In this document: positions 44,322-52,759 of the stretch, piece after piece
Layout of the letters: each line of letters begins with the position of its first letter
Numbering within the stretch: position 1 is the stretch's first letter
Source of the DNA: Sellimonas catena
GTDB lineage: Bacteria > Bacillota > Clostridia > Lachnospirales > Lachnospiraceae
Assembly (NCBI RefSeq): GCF_045063725.1
Contig: NZ_CP173695.1
Strand: one strand, 5' to 3'
DNA: 64,000 nt
The notes under the pieces: model-generated
The model's input: only the letters and a program-made list of their open reading frames with translations
The model's database searches: none
Told to the model about the DNA's origin: nothing
Made by a program: the position numbers and the translations under genes

Positions 44322-45020
44322 ATGTTTTCAAGAAGTAAATGCAAAGCTTTGATTTACCGATATAAACATGCCTGGGTATTTTTGTATATTTTTCTTTATT
44401 TACCCTGGTTTTACTATCTTGAGCAACACGTAACAGCAAATTCCGATTTTCACGTGATTCACGCAGCGGTCGATGACTATATTCCTTTTATAGAGTATTT
44501 TATCGTCCCGTATCTTTTGTGGTTTGCGTTTATTGCGGTCACTTTTCTCTGGTTCTTCTTTCACGATGTATCCGGATTTTACAAAATGGCCGCTTTCCTT
44601 TTTACCGGAATGACCATATTTTTAATTATTTCGACCCTCTATCCAAACGGTCTTGATCTTCGCCCGGTTCAATTCGAGCGGGACAATATTTTTGTGGATA
44701 TGGTCAAAACGCTGTACAAGGCAGACACTCCGACAAATGTTCTTCCAAGTATTCACGTATTTAACTCTATCGGTGTCTGCATTGCCATCTCACACAACAA
44801 AACACTTTCGAGCCGCAAGGTGATCCATTACGGATCTCTGATTCTCGGAATATCCATCATCCTTGCCACGATGTTTTTAAAGCAGCATTCCGTAATCGAT
44901 GTGACACTGGCAGGCTGCATGGCAACTCTGCTTTATCCGGTCGTATACGTCAGAGAATCCAGAAAGGTATTCCGCCCGAAAGTCACAAAGCATTCTGTTA
45001 AAAAAGCCATGGGTGATTAA
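44322..45020 (+). CDS. PAP2-superfamily membrane phosphatase-like protein
   Basis: The 232-residue protein has six predicted helices and the PAP2 motifs in reduced form: VLPSIHVFNSIGVCIAIS (motif with PS-x-H) and KQHSVIDVTLAGCMATLLYP (H-x-x-x-D). The first motif KxxxxxxRP is replaced by LDLRPVQFERDN. This is the pattern of the inositol-phosphorylceramide-synthase-like PAP2 branch in Firmicutes. It probably acts on a lipid phosphate at the outer face; the substrate is unknown. AAAGGAGAAATCCG precedes the ATG. Confidence 0.85.
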   Translation: MFSRSKCKALIYRYKHAWVFLYIFLYLPWFYYLEQHVTANSDFHVIHAAVDDYIPFIEYFIVPYLLWFAFIAVTFLWFFFHDVSGFYKMAAFLFTGMTIFLIISTLYPNGLDLRPVQFERDNIFVDMVKTLYKADTPTNVLPSIHVFNSIGVCIAISHNKTLSSRKVIHYGSLILGISIILATMFLKQHSVIDVTLAGCMATLLYPVVYVRESRKVFRPKVTKHSVKKAMGD

Positions 45021-45037
45021 TAAACCCGAAATAAAAA

Positions 45038-45085
45038 TATCCCCTTTGGAGTCCATGCGGTAAGGCACGGATCCTGAAGGGGATA
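45038..45085. terminator. Terminator between convergent genes
   Basis: TATCCCCTT (45038-45046) pairs with AAGGGGATA (45077-45085) around a partly self-paired loop. It lies between two gene ends (45020 and 45117) and probably serves both strands. Confidence 0.7.
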
Positions 45086-45116
45086 CTTTATATGCGGTCT
45101 CTTTCCGATTCCTGTT

Positions 45117-46268
45117 TTAAAGCATTTCAATAAACGCAGCGATACGCGTGTTGAGCTGTCCGATGTCTGCCTGAGAATAGTCTGTCTCAACGCTGATGTA
45201 CGGTTTTCCTTTTTCCTCATTTACGAATCTGCGGATTCCAAGACTCTCTACATTGTATGTATGGCATGCCTGAAGAATCATCTCTACCACTCCGTCTACC
45301 TGATACTCGTCCATCAGTCTTCCAAGGAGTTCCAGACGGTTCGGGTTCGGTGTCATGACAGAGCATCCGATGCTTAAATATCTCTCAGCGATTGCCTGAT
45401 AGATATCGTCTGTATCTTCATCCACAAGCTTGTCAATGGATTTTGCTCCGGAACAGTTTTCAAAAGTAACAACGATTCCGCCGTTGTCCTCGATGGCTTT
45501 GATCACTTTCTCTGTCGCTCCGCCGATCGGGCATCCTGTCACAAGAATACGAGGCTTCTTTTCTTCCATCTTTCCTTCTGCGTATTCCTTTTCGATCTTG
45601 TCAGCGATCGCATTCACTTCTGCCGGAATCTTGGATCTGTCCGGTTTGAATGTACTTCCGTATAACACTTTAAACAGATCCTGTCCTTTCATCGGAGCCG
45701 GATCCAGTTTCATCAGCTCATACAGACGCTTCAGTGCCACTCTTCCTTCATTCTGCACTCTGACAGCATCTCTGATCTGCTCTTCCGTGATTGTCACTTC
45801 AAACTTCTGCTCCAGATATTCTTTGAAGCGGATGATTTCATTTTTCCAGAGCTGAAGTCCGTCCTCTGTCTGTCGGTTCGGAAGCTCCATTGTGAAGACA
45901 TCCTTGAACTGGCTTAAGTATTCATACATCTTCTTTTTCCCGTCACAGGTTGTCTCTCCTACAACCAGATCGGAAAAATAGAAAAACGGGCACTTCTTTG
46001 TTGCCGCAAAGCCGTAGCTGGATTTGATCAGCGGGCACAGGTTCTTTGGCAGATCCTTCTCAGCCGCCGGAATCGTCTCGTCGGATGTGGAGCAAAGACT
46101 CACTGTAGCTGCTCCCATTGCCATCGCGATTTCCTGTGGAAAATATGTACAGAATGTGCCTACAATCGGCACGCCCTTGTCTTTTAACTCCTTAATGCCC
46201 AGAAATGACTGTTGTCTCTGTTCAGCAAATTCTTCAAATACATCTGGTAATTCTTTAATCAGTTCCAT
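45117..46268 (-). CDS. Double-cubane-cluster anaerobic reductase (2-hydroxyacyl-CoA dehydratase D-type)
   Basis: The 383-residue protein is related to HgdB/BcrC subunits: KGVPIVGTFCTYFPQEIAMA, FFYFSDLVVGETTCDGKKKM, RILVTGCPIGGATEKVIKAI, NGGIVVTFENCSGAKS and MILQACHTYNVESLGIRRFV. The single-subunit form of this length is known as a double-cubane-cluster protein holding an [8Fe-9S] cluster, which reduces small molecules with very low-potential electrons from an ATP-driven activator. No activator gene (HgdC/DCCP-R-like, with a P-loop and a CxxC) lies beside it, and no second dehydratase subunit is present. AGGAGGAAAAAA precedes the ATG. Substrate unknown. Confidence 0.85.
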   Translation of the reverse strand: MELIKELPDVFEEFAEQRQQSFLGIKELKDKGVPIVGTFCTYFPQEIAMAMGAATVSLCSTSDETIPAAEKDLPKNLCPLIKSSYGFAATKKCPFFYFSDLVVGETTCDGKKKMYEYLSQFKDVFTMELPNRQTEDGLQLWKNEIIRFKEYLEQKFEVTITEEQIRDAVRVQNEGRVALKRLYELMKLDPAPMKGQDLFKVLYGSTFKPDRSKIPAEVNAIADKIEKEYAEGKMEEKKPRILVTGCPIGGATEKVIKAIEDNGGIVVTFENCSGAKSIDKLVDEDTDDIYQAIAERYLSIGCSVMTPNPNRLELLGRLMDEYQVDGVVEMILQACHTYNVESLGIRRFVNEEKGKPYISVETDYSQADIGQLNTRIAAFIEML

Positions 46269-46371
46269 TTTTTTCCTCCTGTCTTCGCCTATCTACCTTA
46301 TATGGTAACATTTTCTGACAGGATGGGGCTAATTGATATTTGTCATGTATCTATAGTTTTATTATGTTTTT

Positions 46372-47871
46372 CTATAGGTTTTCCTGCTCATATTTTTCCT
46401 GCCCGATCAGAATGCCGATCTGATCTGTATAGGCTTCAAATGCTGCCGGAACAGGGTATTCTTTCTGAATTTCTTCCGGATGCGCAAAAACCAGATTCTT
46501 TGCGGATATTTTCTCCAGCTCGTCCACTCTCACCGCATATCCGGTCATGTGCCACTCCACATGGCTGAAAATATGCTTTGCCTCTCCAATGTTTTGAATC
46601 CGAAGCGGTGAAAGTCCAAGCTCCGCAATATGATGGATTGCTTCCTCCTGAGTCAGTTTTCCTTTTACATTCGGGAACTCATAGAGTCCTGCCAGCAGGC
46701 CGGATGACGGACGTTTATGAAGAGCAATGTTCTCCCCGTCTTTTAGTATAAAGACGGTTTTCTCCTCAATCCTTCTTGCTTTCGCCTTTTTCTTAACCGG
46801 GTAGGAAAGCTCTGCTCCTCTCTGATGCGCCAGACAGAACTCCTCTACCGGACATTTACTGCATTTCGGCTCCCCGTTCGGAACACAGACGATGGCACCC
46901 AGCTCAATCAGGCCCTGGTTAAAATCGCTTGCCGCATCTGCGGGAATAATTTCTTCCAGCATTCCTTCCATCCGCTTTTTGACGGAGGCTTTCATAATAT
47001 CCTCTCCATCCGCCAGAATCCTGGTCAGGACACGGAGGACATTTCCGTCTACCGCAGGCTTTGGAATTCCATATGCGATGGAACTGATGGCTCCTGCCGT
47101 ATAGCTGCCTATTCCGGAAAGAGAAAGAATCTGGTCATAATCTGCCGGCATTTCCCCTTCATAGAGCTCCACGATCTGTCTGGCCGCTTTCTGCATATTA
47201 CGCACACGGTTGTAATACCCAAGTCCTTCCCACAGTTTCAGAAGCTTCTCCTCCGGCGCGTCCGCCAGATCCTGTATGGTCGGCAATGCGTCAAGGAAAC
47301 GGGCATAAAACGGCTTTACTGCCTCTACCCTCGTCTGCTGCAGCATGATTTCAGATACCCACACATGGTAGGCTGTCGCATCCTTTCTCCACGGCAGATC
47401 CCGCTGCTCCTTCCGAAACCATGCAGTCAACGGCTCCGGCAGATGTTTTAGACGCTCCTGCGGTTTCTCTTCTTCCATCTCCTCCGGGAACCGGACCGGG
47501 ATCTCCTGATCGATCCGGATCTCATCTTCTGTGACAATGCAGTCCCTTGCAATCAGGTGCACGCCCTTTTCCCTCGCTTTCCACAATGCCCGTGCAAATT
47601 CCGGATGAGTATCCACATTCGGCAGGATCTCTTTCACACCTTTCATCTGAATCACGAAAAAAACATAAGCATCCCATCCTTCATCCACAGCACGCATCAG
47701 TTCTTCCAAATGCTTCACCGCCCGTTCGCTTGGCGCATCCGGGAATTTCGCTGTCTCTCCTTCTTTCAGGGTGACTCCTTTGACTTCAATCAGGATCTTC
47801 TTCTCTCTGGTCTCCACGCAGAAATCAATTCTGGAATTTCCATACTGATATTCCGGCTTGATCCGCACCAT
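46372..47871 (-). CDS. mutY: SfsA C-terminal domain fused to adenine glycosylase MutY
   Basis: From the first in-frame Met, residues 1-128 are the C-terminal half of SfsA (RIDFCVETREKKILIEVKGV, TAKFPDAPSERAVKHLEELM, FFVIQMKGVKEILPNVDTHP). After a short acidic linker comes complete MutY: LPWRKDATAYHVWVSEIMLQ with catalytic Glu, the HhH LSLSGIGSYTAGAISSIAYG plus PAVDGNVLRVLTRILAD, the 4Fe-4S ligands CVPNGEPKCSKCPVEEFC, and a NUDIX-like 8-oxoG-recognition domain. MutY removes A opposite 8-oxoG. The Met is not a natural start: the frame continues the SfsA gene upstream after a 1-bp shift near 47893. A separate MutY could start at 47478, where GGAGGAG directly touches the ATG. Confidence 0.85.
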   Translation of the reverse strand: MVRIKPEYQYGNSRIDFCVETREKKILIEVKGVTLKEGETAKFPDAPSERAVKHLEELMRAVDEGWDAYVFFVIQMKGVKEILPNVDTHPEFARALWKAREKGVHLIARDCIVTEDEIRIDQEIPVRFPEEMEEEKPQERLKHLPEPLTAWFRKEQRDLPWRKDATAYHVWVSEIMLQQTRVEAVKPFYARFLDALPTIQDLADAPEEKLLKLWEGLGYYNRVRNMQKAARQIVELYEGEMPADYDQILSLSGIGSYTAGAISSIAYGIPKPAVDGNVLRVLTRILADGEDIMKASVKKRMEGMLEEIIPADAASDFNQGLIELGAIVCVPNGEPKCSKCPVEEFCLAHQRGAELSYPVKKKAKARRIEEKTVFILKDGENIALHKRPSSGLLAGLYEFPNVKGKLTQEEAIHHIAELGLSPLRIQNIGEAKHIFSHVEWHMTGYAVRVDELEKISAKNLVFAHPEEIQKEYPVPAAFEAYTDQIGILIGQEKYEQENL

Positions 47872-48178
47872 ATCCGCGAAAAGGTTTCCTTCCCGGAATC
47901 CACTCTCCCGCTGCCTTGTTCGGCACCTGAGAGTCCATGTTGATGATCTGACCGTCCTTTTTCACCGCGATCAGATCCCATTTCGTCTTCCGGTTCGGAT
48001 TGTCCGAATGCTGCACGTACACTTCCGTATTCGGAAGCAGCAGCTCCCGGCACCGTCCTGTATTTTTGACGTGAACTGTCTCTGTCACTTCCTCCTGTTC
48101 CCTGATGCCGTTGACATAGGCAATAAACCGGTTCGGCCTCTCAAGAAAGACCGCCTTTTCTATCCCTGTATATTTCAT
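47825..48178 (-). pseudogene. sfsA: SfsA N-terminal half, separated from the rest by a frameshift
   Basis: The 117-codon frame begins MKYTGIEKAVFLERPNRFIA and reads NTGRCRELLLPNTEVYVQHS, the SfsA start, as far as NKAAGEWI. It then leaves the family sequence at CCGGG near 47893. Dropping one C restores WIREGNLFADMVRIKPEYQY and joins the downstream SfsA-MutY frame. SfsA proteins are DNA-binding, nuclease-like (PD-D/ExK) proteins of unclear cellular role. The ATG overlaps the DUF3783 stop (ATGA). Either this is a real mutation that breaks a fused gene or a sequencing error; the window alone cannot decide. Confidence 0.8.
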
Positions 48179-48591
48179 GCGTTCTCCTCCAGACTGCTGC
48201 CTTCGTGAGCCTGCTGTCCTTTCTGAATCGCCTGATGCTCCTTGTCCAGCTCCTCATACAGTTCGATTGTGTTCCAGTGTACATTCGTCGGTGTCAGAAT
48301 CGCCTTGTGATCCACCTTTTTGATACCGTTTTTACGCATCTCAGCCAGCATCCTCTGAAGCTTCGCATCCGGCACGCCGGCAAACACCAGAATCTCATGC
48401 TCCGGAGCTTCTCCCTGAAATACTTCGTCTGACGGTTCAATTCCTTCCACTCCCGCCAGATATCCGATCGGCTGAAGGAAATCCTTCTCTTCTACCATCC
48501 GGATTTTCAATTTCAACAGAAAGGCCGTCATCTGGATTCCTTTCAGCTGTTTTTTATCTTTGAAATTCATTAATAAAATCGATTCTCTCAT
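48175..48591 (-). CDS. DUF3783-family protein
   Basis: The 138-residue protein begins MRESILLMNFKDKKQLKGIQ and contains EHEILVFAGVPDAKLQRMLA followed by MRKNGIKKVDHKAILTPTNV and HWNTIELYEELDKEH, the DUF3783 pattern of anaerobic Firmicutes. Function unknown. Start 48591 has GAAGGAGATCATA; a longer frame to 48651 is not needed. Its stop overlaps the sfsA ATG, so the pair is translationally coupled. Confidence 0.82.
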   Translation of the reverse strand: MRESILLMNFKDKKQLKGIQMTAFLLKLKIRMVEEKDFLQPIGYLAGVEGIEPSDEVFQGEAPEHEILVFAGVPDAKLQRMLAEMRKNGIKKVDHKAILTPTNVHWNTIELYEELDKEHQAIQKGQQAHEGSSLEENA

Positions 48592-48697
48592 TATGATCTC
48601 CTTCTTTTTTTCTGTCCCTCTTACAGTAACACGAATCGGACAAAGAAACAAGAAGCAGCCGCTTCCATCTATAGAAACGACTGCCTCTCCTTTTCAT

Positions 48698-50170
48698 TTA
48701 AGATACAATCTTACGAAATACCGGTTTCAATGCAGGGTAAATTTTCCGGAATTTCTGATAACATTCCTCATACTTCTCTGTCAGATCCTCATCCGGCTCC
48801 ACGGTTTCCACCACTTTTACGAGTTTCGCGGCCGCTTCCTCAACACTTTCAAACTCACCGCATCCGACTGCCGCCAGAATTGCTCCTCCAAGCGCCGGCC
48901 CCTCCTCGCTTTCAATCACATCCACTTTCAGATTCATGATGTTGGCTACCATCTTTTTCCAGAGCAGGCTTTTTGCCCCGCCTCCGCAGATTTTCGTCCG
49001 TTCAATCTGAATTCCAAGATTTCTCGCCACTTCCAGAGAATCCCGCAGCCCGAATACAACACCTTCCAGTACCGCCTGCGTCATCTCTTCTCTCGTCGTG
49101 TCCATCGTCATCCCTGTAAATGTTGCCCGTGCCATCGGGTCATTGTGCGGGGAACGCTCTCCCATGAGATACGGAAGATAGAACACCTGATTTTCTCCCA
49201 GCTTTACGATCTTTTCCTGCTCTTTTGTAAACTCCGATGTTCCAAGAATATCTTGCATCCACCATTTATTACAGGATGCTGCGCTGAGCATGCATCCCAT
49301 CAGATGATAGTATCCATCCGCATGGGCAAAGGAGTGAAGCGCATTATACCGGTCTACCTGAAACTTCCGGCTGGAAATAAAGATGGTACCGCTCGTTCCG
49401 AGGGAAATATTGCACATTCCCTCGCCGACAGTTCCGGTTCCCACAGCCGCAGCCGCATTATCCCCGGCTCCCGCAATGATTTTCACGCTCTCCGGCAGTC
49501 CGAGTTTTTTAGCCTCCTCCTTTTTCAAAGTGCCGACCACCTCATAGCTTTCATAAAGATCCGGCAGCTGCTCCCTGCTGATTCCGCAGATTTCCATCAT
49601 CTCTTTGGACCAGCACTTGTTCTTCACATCCATCAGAAGCATACCGGACGCATCCGAATAGTCGCTGCAAAACGTCCCGGACAGCCGGTACGCAAGGTAA
49701 TCTTTCGGAAGCATGATTTTCCTGATCCGCGCAAACTTCTCCGGCTCATTTTCTTTCATCCAGAGAATTTTAGGCGCTGTAAATCCCGTAAACGCAATGT
49801 TGGCCGTATATGCAGACAGCTTTTCCCGTCCGATCACTTCATTTAAATAATCCGTCTCCTTTGTCGAACGGCCGTCATTCCAGAGGATCGCCGGACGGAT
49901 TACCTCATCCTTCTCATCCAGCACGACCAGACCATGCATCTGTCCGCCAAAACTGATCCCTGCCACTTCCGACCTGTCCACATCTTTAGTCAGCTCCCGG
50001 ATTCCCTCAATACTCTTCTCGTACCAGTCTTCTGGATTCTGCTCCGACCAGCCCGGATGCGGAAAGGAAATCGGGTATTCTCTGGAAACAATCTTCCGGA
50101 TCTCTCCCTGTCCGTCCATCAGCAAAAGCTTCACCGCCGATGTTCCAAGATCCACACCAAGATATAACAT
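48698..50170 (-). CDS. xylB: Xylulokinase (FGGY family)
   Basis: The 490-residue FGGY kinase begins MLYLGVDLGTSAVKLLLMDG. It has GISFGGQMHGLVVLDEKDEV with the MHG motif specific for xylulokinase, ILWNDGRSTKETDYL, IIAGAGDNAAAAVGTGTVGE, the GTSGTIF turn and the C-terminal FGGY-like TKICGGGAKSLLWKKMVANI. It phosphorylates D-xylulose, although relatives accept ribulose or other ketoses. GGAGGGCAGAGCCT precedes ATG. It follows the isomerase gene after 85 bp that contain a strong hairpin; the AraC regulator precedes both. Confidence 0.9.
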   Translation of the reverse strand: MLYLGVDLGTSAVKLLLMDGQGEIRKIVSREYPISFPHPGWSEQNPEDWYEKSIEGIRELTKDVDRSEVAGISFGGQMHGLVVLDEKDEVIRPAILWNDGRSTKETDYLNEVIGREKLSAYTANIAFTGFTAPKILWMKENEPEKFARIRKIMLPKDYLAYRLSGTFCSDYSDASGMLLMDVKNKCWSKEMMEICGISREQLPDLYESYEVVGTLKKEEAKKLGLPESVKIIAGAGDNAAAAVGTGTVGEGMCNISLGTSGTIFISSRKFQVDRYNALHSFAHADGYYHLMGCMLSAASCNKWWMQDILGTSEFTKEQEKIVKLGENQVFYLPYLMGERSPHNDPMARATFTGMTMDTTREEMTQAVLEGVVFGLRDSLEVARNLGIQIERTKICGGGAKSLLWKKMVANIMNLKVDVIESEEGPALGGAILAAVGCGEFESVEEAAAKLVKVVETVEPDEDLTEKYEECYQKFRKIYPALKPVFRKIVS

Positions 50171-50206
50171 AGGCTCTGCCCTCCTTTTTCTCTTCCTATT
50201 TTCATT

Positions 50207-50240
50207 GGGGACGTGTTCCGGTGCATCGGAACACGTCCCC
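50207..50240. other. 14-bp hairpin between isomerase and kinase genes
   Basis: GGGGACGTGTTCCG (50207-50220) and CGGAACACGTCCCC (50227-50240) pair perfectly with a 6-nt loop. No T-run follows on either strand, so it is not a standard terminator. It may stabilise the upstream isomerase mRNA or be a dispersed palindromic repeat. Confidence 0.8.
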
Positions 50241-50255
50241 GTTAAACAAAAATGT

Positions 50256-51749
50256 TTAAGCGAATGGGTTTTCTGTTCTGTATCTTACGCCTTTTGGCTG
50301 GTTGTAGCCTATTTCGTCAACGTCGACACCGATGTATTTGAATACTTCGTACAGTTCTTTTCCGTAGTGTCCGAATGCGACTGCGCCGTGGTGCGGGTAG
50401 TTGCCTTCGATGAGAACGTGGCGGTAGAATCTTCCCATTTCCGGAATTGCGAAGATTCCAATGGATCCGAAGGATCTGGTTGCCACCGGAAGAACTTCTC
50501 CCTGAGCAATGTATGCGCGCAGTTTGTTGTCTGCGGTGCTCTGGAGGCGGTAGAATGTAATGTCTCCAGGTACGATGTCTCCTTCGAGTGTTCCCTGTGT
50601 CACCTCTTCCGGAAGGGTTCTTGCCATAATCATCTGATATTTCATCTCGCAGGAGGTGAGTTTTCCGGATGCGGTGTTGCCGCAGTGGAATCCCATGAAT
50701 GTATCTTTCAGTGTATAGTCGTATTTTCCTTTGATGTCTGCTTCGTACAGATCTTTTGGTACGGTGTTGTTGATGTCAAGCAGCGTTACGGCATCCTGGC
50801 TTACGACGGTTCCGATGAATTCGCTGAGTGCTCCGTAAATATCAACTTCACATGATACCGGGATGCCCTGTGCGGTCAGACGGCTGTTGACGTAGCATGG
50901 CACAAAACCGAACTGTGTCTGGAATGCCGGCCAGCATTTTCCTGCGATGGTCACGTATTTTCTGTATCCTTTGTGATCCCGGATCCAGTCTTTTAATGTC
51001 AGTTCATACTGTGCAAGTCTGGTGAGGATTTCCGGTTTCTTGTTGCCTGCTCCGAGTTCTTCTTCCATTTCTTTTACAATGGCCGGAATCCGTTCGTCTC
51101 CCTCATGTTTGTTGAATGCTTCAAACAGATCCAGTTCGGAGTTTTCCTCGATCTCCACACCGAGGTTATAAAGCTGTTTGATCGGTGCGTTACATGCAAG
51201 GAAATTTAACGGGCGTGGTCCAAAGCTGATGATCTTCAGATCCTGAAGGGCAATCACAGCTCTTGCGATCGGCAGGAATTCGTGGATCATATCCGCGCAG
51301 TCCTCTGCATCGCCTACCGGGTACTCCGGAATATAGGCTTTGATATTGCGAAGTGCCAGGTTATAGCTTGCATTCAGCATTCCGCAATATGCATCTCCTC
51401 TTCCCTGGCAGAGATCGTCTCCTGTTTCCTCTGCTGCCGCCACGAACATTTTCGGTCCATCGAAGTGTTTTGCAAGCAGGGCCTCAGAGATTTCCGGTCC
51501 AAAGTTTCCAAGGTATACGCAAAGCGCATTGCATCCTGCTTTTTTAATATCCTCCAGTGCCTGTACCATATGGATTTCACTTTCCACGATGCACACCGGG
51601 CATTCATAAATATCTTCCGCATCATATTTTGCCGAGTAGGCTTTTACAAGGTTTTCCCTTCTTGTCACGGAAAGGCTCTCCGGAAAGCAGTCTCTGCTCA
51701 CCGCAACGATTCCTAATTTTACTTTTGGCATATTCATTTCCAGACTCAT
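50256..51749 (-). CDS. L-fucose/L-arabinose isomerase-family protein
   Basis: The 497-residue protein has the fucose/arabinose isomerase fold: KLGIVAVSRDCFPESLSVTR at the N-terminus, NALCVYLGNFGPEISEALLA, KIISFGPRPLNFLACNAPIK, ETGDDLCQGRGDAYCGMLNA and the C-terminal metal region MGFHCGNTASGKLTSCEMKY plus FGHYGKELYEVFKYIGVDVD. At about 500 residues it is shorter than FucI (591). With a xylulokinase-like kinase and an AraC regulator next to it, it probably converts an aldose such as D-arabinose, L-fucose or L-arabinose to its ketose. The true sugar is not predictable. AGGAGGAAGAAAAG precedes ATG. Confidence 0.85.
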   Translation of the reverse strand: MSLEMNMPKVKLGIVAVSRDCFPESLSVTRRENLVKAYSAKYDAEDIYECPVCIVESEIHMVQALEDIKKAGCNALCVYLGNFGPEISEALLAKHFDGPKMFVAAAEETGDDLCQGRGDAYCGMLNASYNLALRNIKAYIPEYPVGDAEDCADMIHEFLPIARAVIALQDLKIISFGPRPLNFLACNAPIKQLYNLGVEIEENSELDLFEAFNKHEGDERIPAIVKEMEEELGAGNKKPEILTRLAQYELTLKDWIRDHKGYRKYVTIAGKCWPAFQTQFGFVPCYVNSRLTAQGIPVSCEVDIYGALSEFIGTVVSQDAVTLLDINNTVPKDLYEADIKGKYDYTLKDTFMGFHCGNTASGKLTSCEMKYQMIMARTLPEEVTQGTLEGDIVPGDITFYRLQSTADNKLRAYIAQGEVLPVATRSFGSIGIFAIPEMGRFYRHVLIEGNYPHHGAVAFGHYGKELYEVFKYIGVDVDEIGYNQPKGVRYRTENPFA

Positions 51750-51827
51750 CTTTTCTTCCTCCTGAATTTCGGCTCTGTTAAAATGATTATAGCAGTTCTT
51801 TTTTGTCCTTATCCACCAATAATTTAG

Positions 51828-52661
51828 CTAATCCATGGCACTTTTTTGTCTTTTTCGGTATTCGCTCGGAAGAATCCCGTACTTCTTCCTGAATTCCCTT
51901 GTAAATGCCTTCTGATTCGGGAAGCCGTGATTCATGGCGATCTCCCCGATGGTGTGATCCGTGTTGGCAAGTTCCTGAAAACCGTACTCTACCCGGACAT
52001 CCTGGAGGAAAGTCTTATAATTTGTCCTGGCATATTTCTGGAACATGCGGGAAAGGTAGGACGGCGAGTAGCCGAAAATCTCTGCCACCGTCTCCAGGGA
52101 CAGATCTTTTGTATAATTATCCCGGATATATCCGGTAATCATGGAAAGCCGGTTCAGCTTCCGGTAATGCCGGATCTCCTCCGGAAGAATCTCCTGTTTC
52201 CGGTACTTTGTGACCAGCAGATAAATCAGCATGAAAAAATCGCTCTGCACCTTCCACTCGTATCCGGTCTCTTTTATCTGAATGTCCCGGTACATGCTCT
52301 CCATCAGCTCCATAATCTTCTGATCCTGCCTTCTCGGACTGTGTGTAAAAAGAATCATTCCATCCTGAGCATAATAATTCCGAAATACATTCATGGGAAT
52401 CTGCAGAACAATCGTATGATTTGGAAGGGGTGATACAACTGAATGAATCTCATTGGAATTCAGAAGAATAAATTCTCCCGGTTTCAGCGGATACTTCTCC
52501 TCATTGATAAAAAAGGTCAGCGTCCCTTCAAACACTGCAAAAATCTCGATGGAGCGGTGCCAGTGTTTCTCCCGCACATAATGTCCGTCTTTCCCTTCAA
52601 ACCGGAACAGTTTAAACGGAAAGCCTTCATTTGGAATAATCAGTTCATGCTCATATCCCAT
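51828..52661 (-). CDS. AraC-family transcriptional regulator
   Basis: The 277-residue protein has an N-terminal cupin sensor (HWHRSIEIFAVFEGTLTFFI; YPLKPGEFILLNSNEIHSVV) and two C-terminal HTH motifs (LSLETVAEIFGYSPSYLSRM and TIGEIAMNHGFPNQKAFTRE ending FRKKYGILPSEYRK). The cupin suggests a sugar ligand. It lies directly upstream of the isomerase/kinase pair on the same strand, 78 bp before it, and probably activates that operon in response to its sugar. GGAGAAACAGG precedes ATG. Confidence 0.92.
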   Translation of the reverse strand: MGYEHELIIPNEGFPFKLFRFEGKDGHYVREKHWHRSIEIFAVFEGTLTFFINEEKYPLKPGEFILLNSNEIHSVVSPLPNHTIVLQIPMNVFRNYYAQDGMILFTHSPRRQDQKIMELMESMYRDIQIKETGYEWKVQSDFFMLIYLLVTKYRKQEILPEEIRHYRKLNRLSMITGYIRDNYTKDLSLETVAEIFGYSPSYLSRMFQKYARTNYKTFLQDVRVEYGFQELANTDHTIGEIAMNHGFPNQKAFTREFRKKYGILPSEYRKRQKSAMD

Positions 52662-52701
52662 CCTGTTTCTCCTTTCTGTTTTTGTATTCTGTCAAAACTG
52701 C

Positions 52702-52740
52702 GAAAGTGGATTCCATGCCCGGCGCATCAAATCCACTTTC
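52702..52740 (-). terminator. Terminator of uppP
   Basis: GAAAGTGGATT (52702-52712) pairs perfectly with AATCCACTTTC (52730-52740). On the minus strand GCAGTTTTGAC follows. It separates uppP from the AraC operon. Confidence 0.7.
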
Positions 52741-52759
52741 TCCGTCTCGCATTATGATT

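Noticed and set aside
48560..49846. 428-codon + strand ORF antisense to xylB
   Set aside because: A codon-bias shadow of the real xylulokinase on the minus strand.
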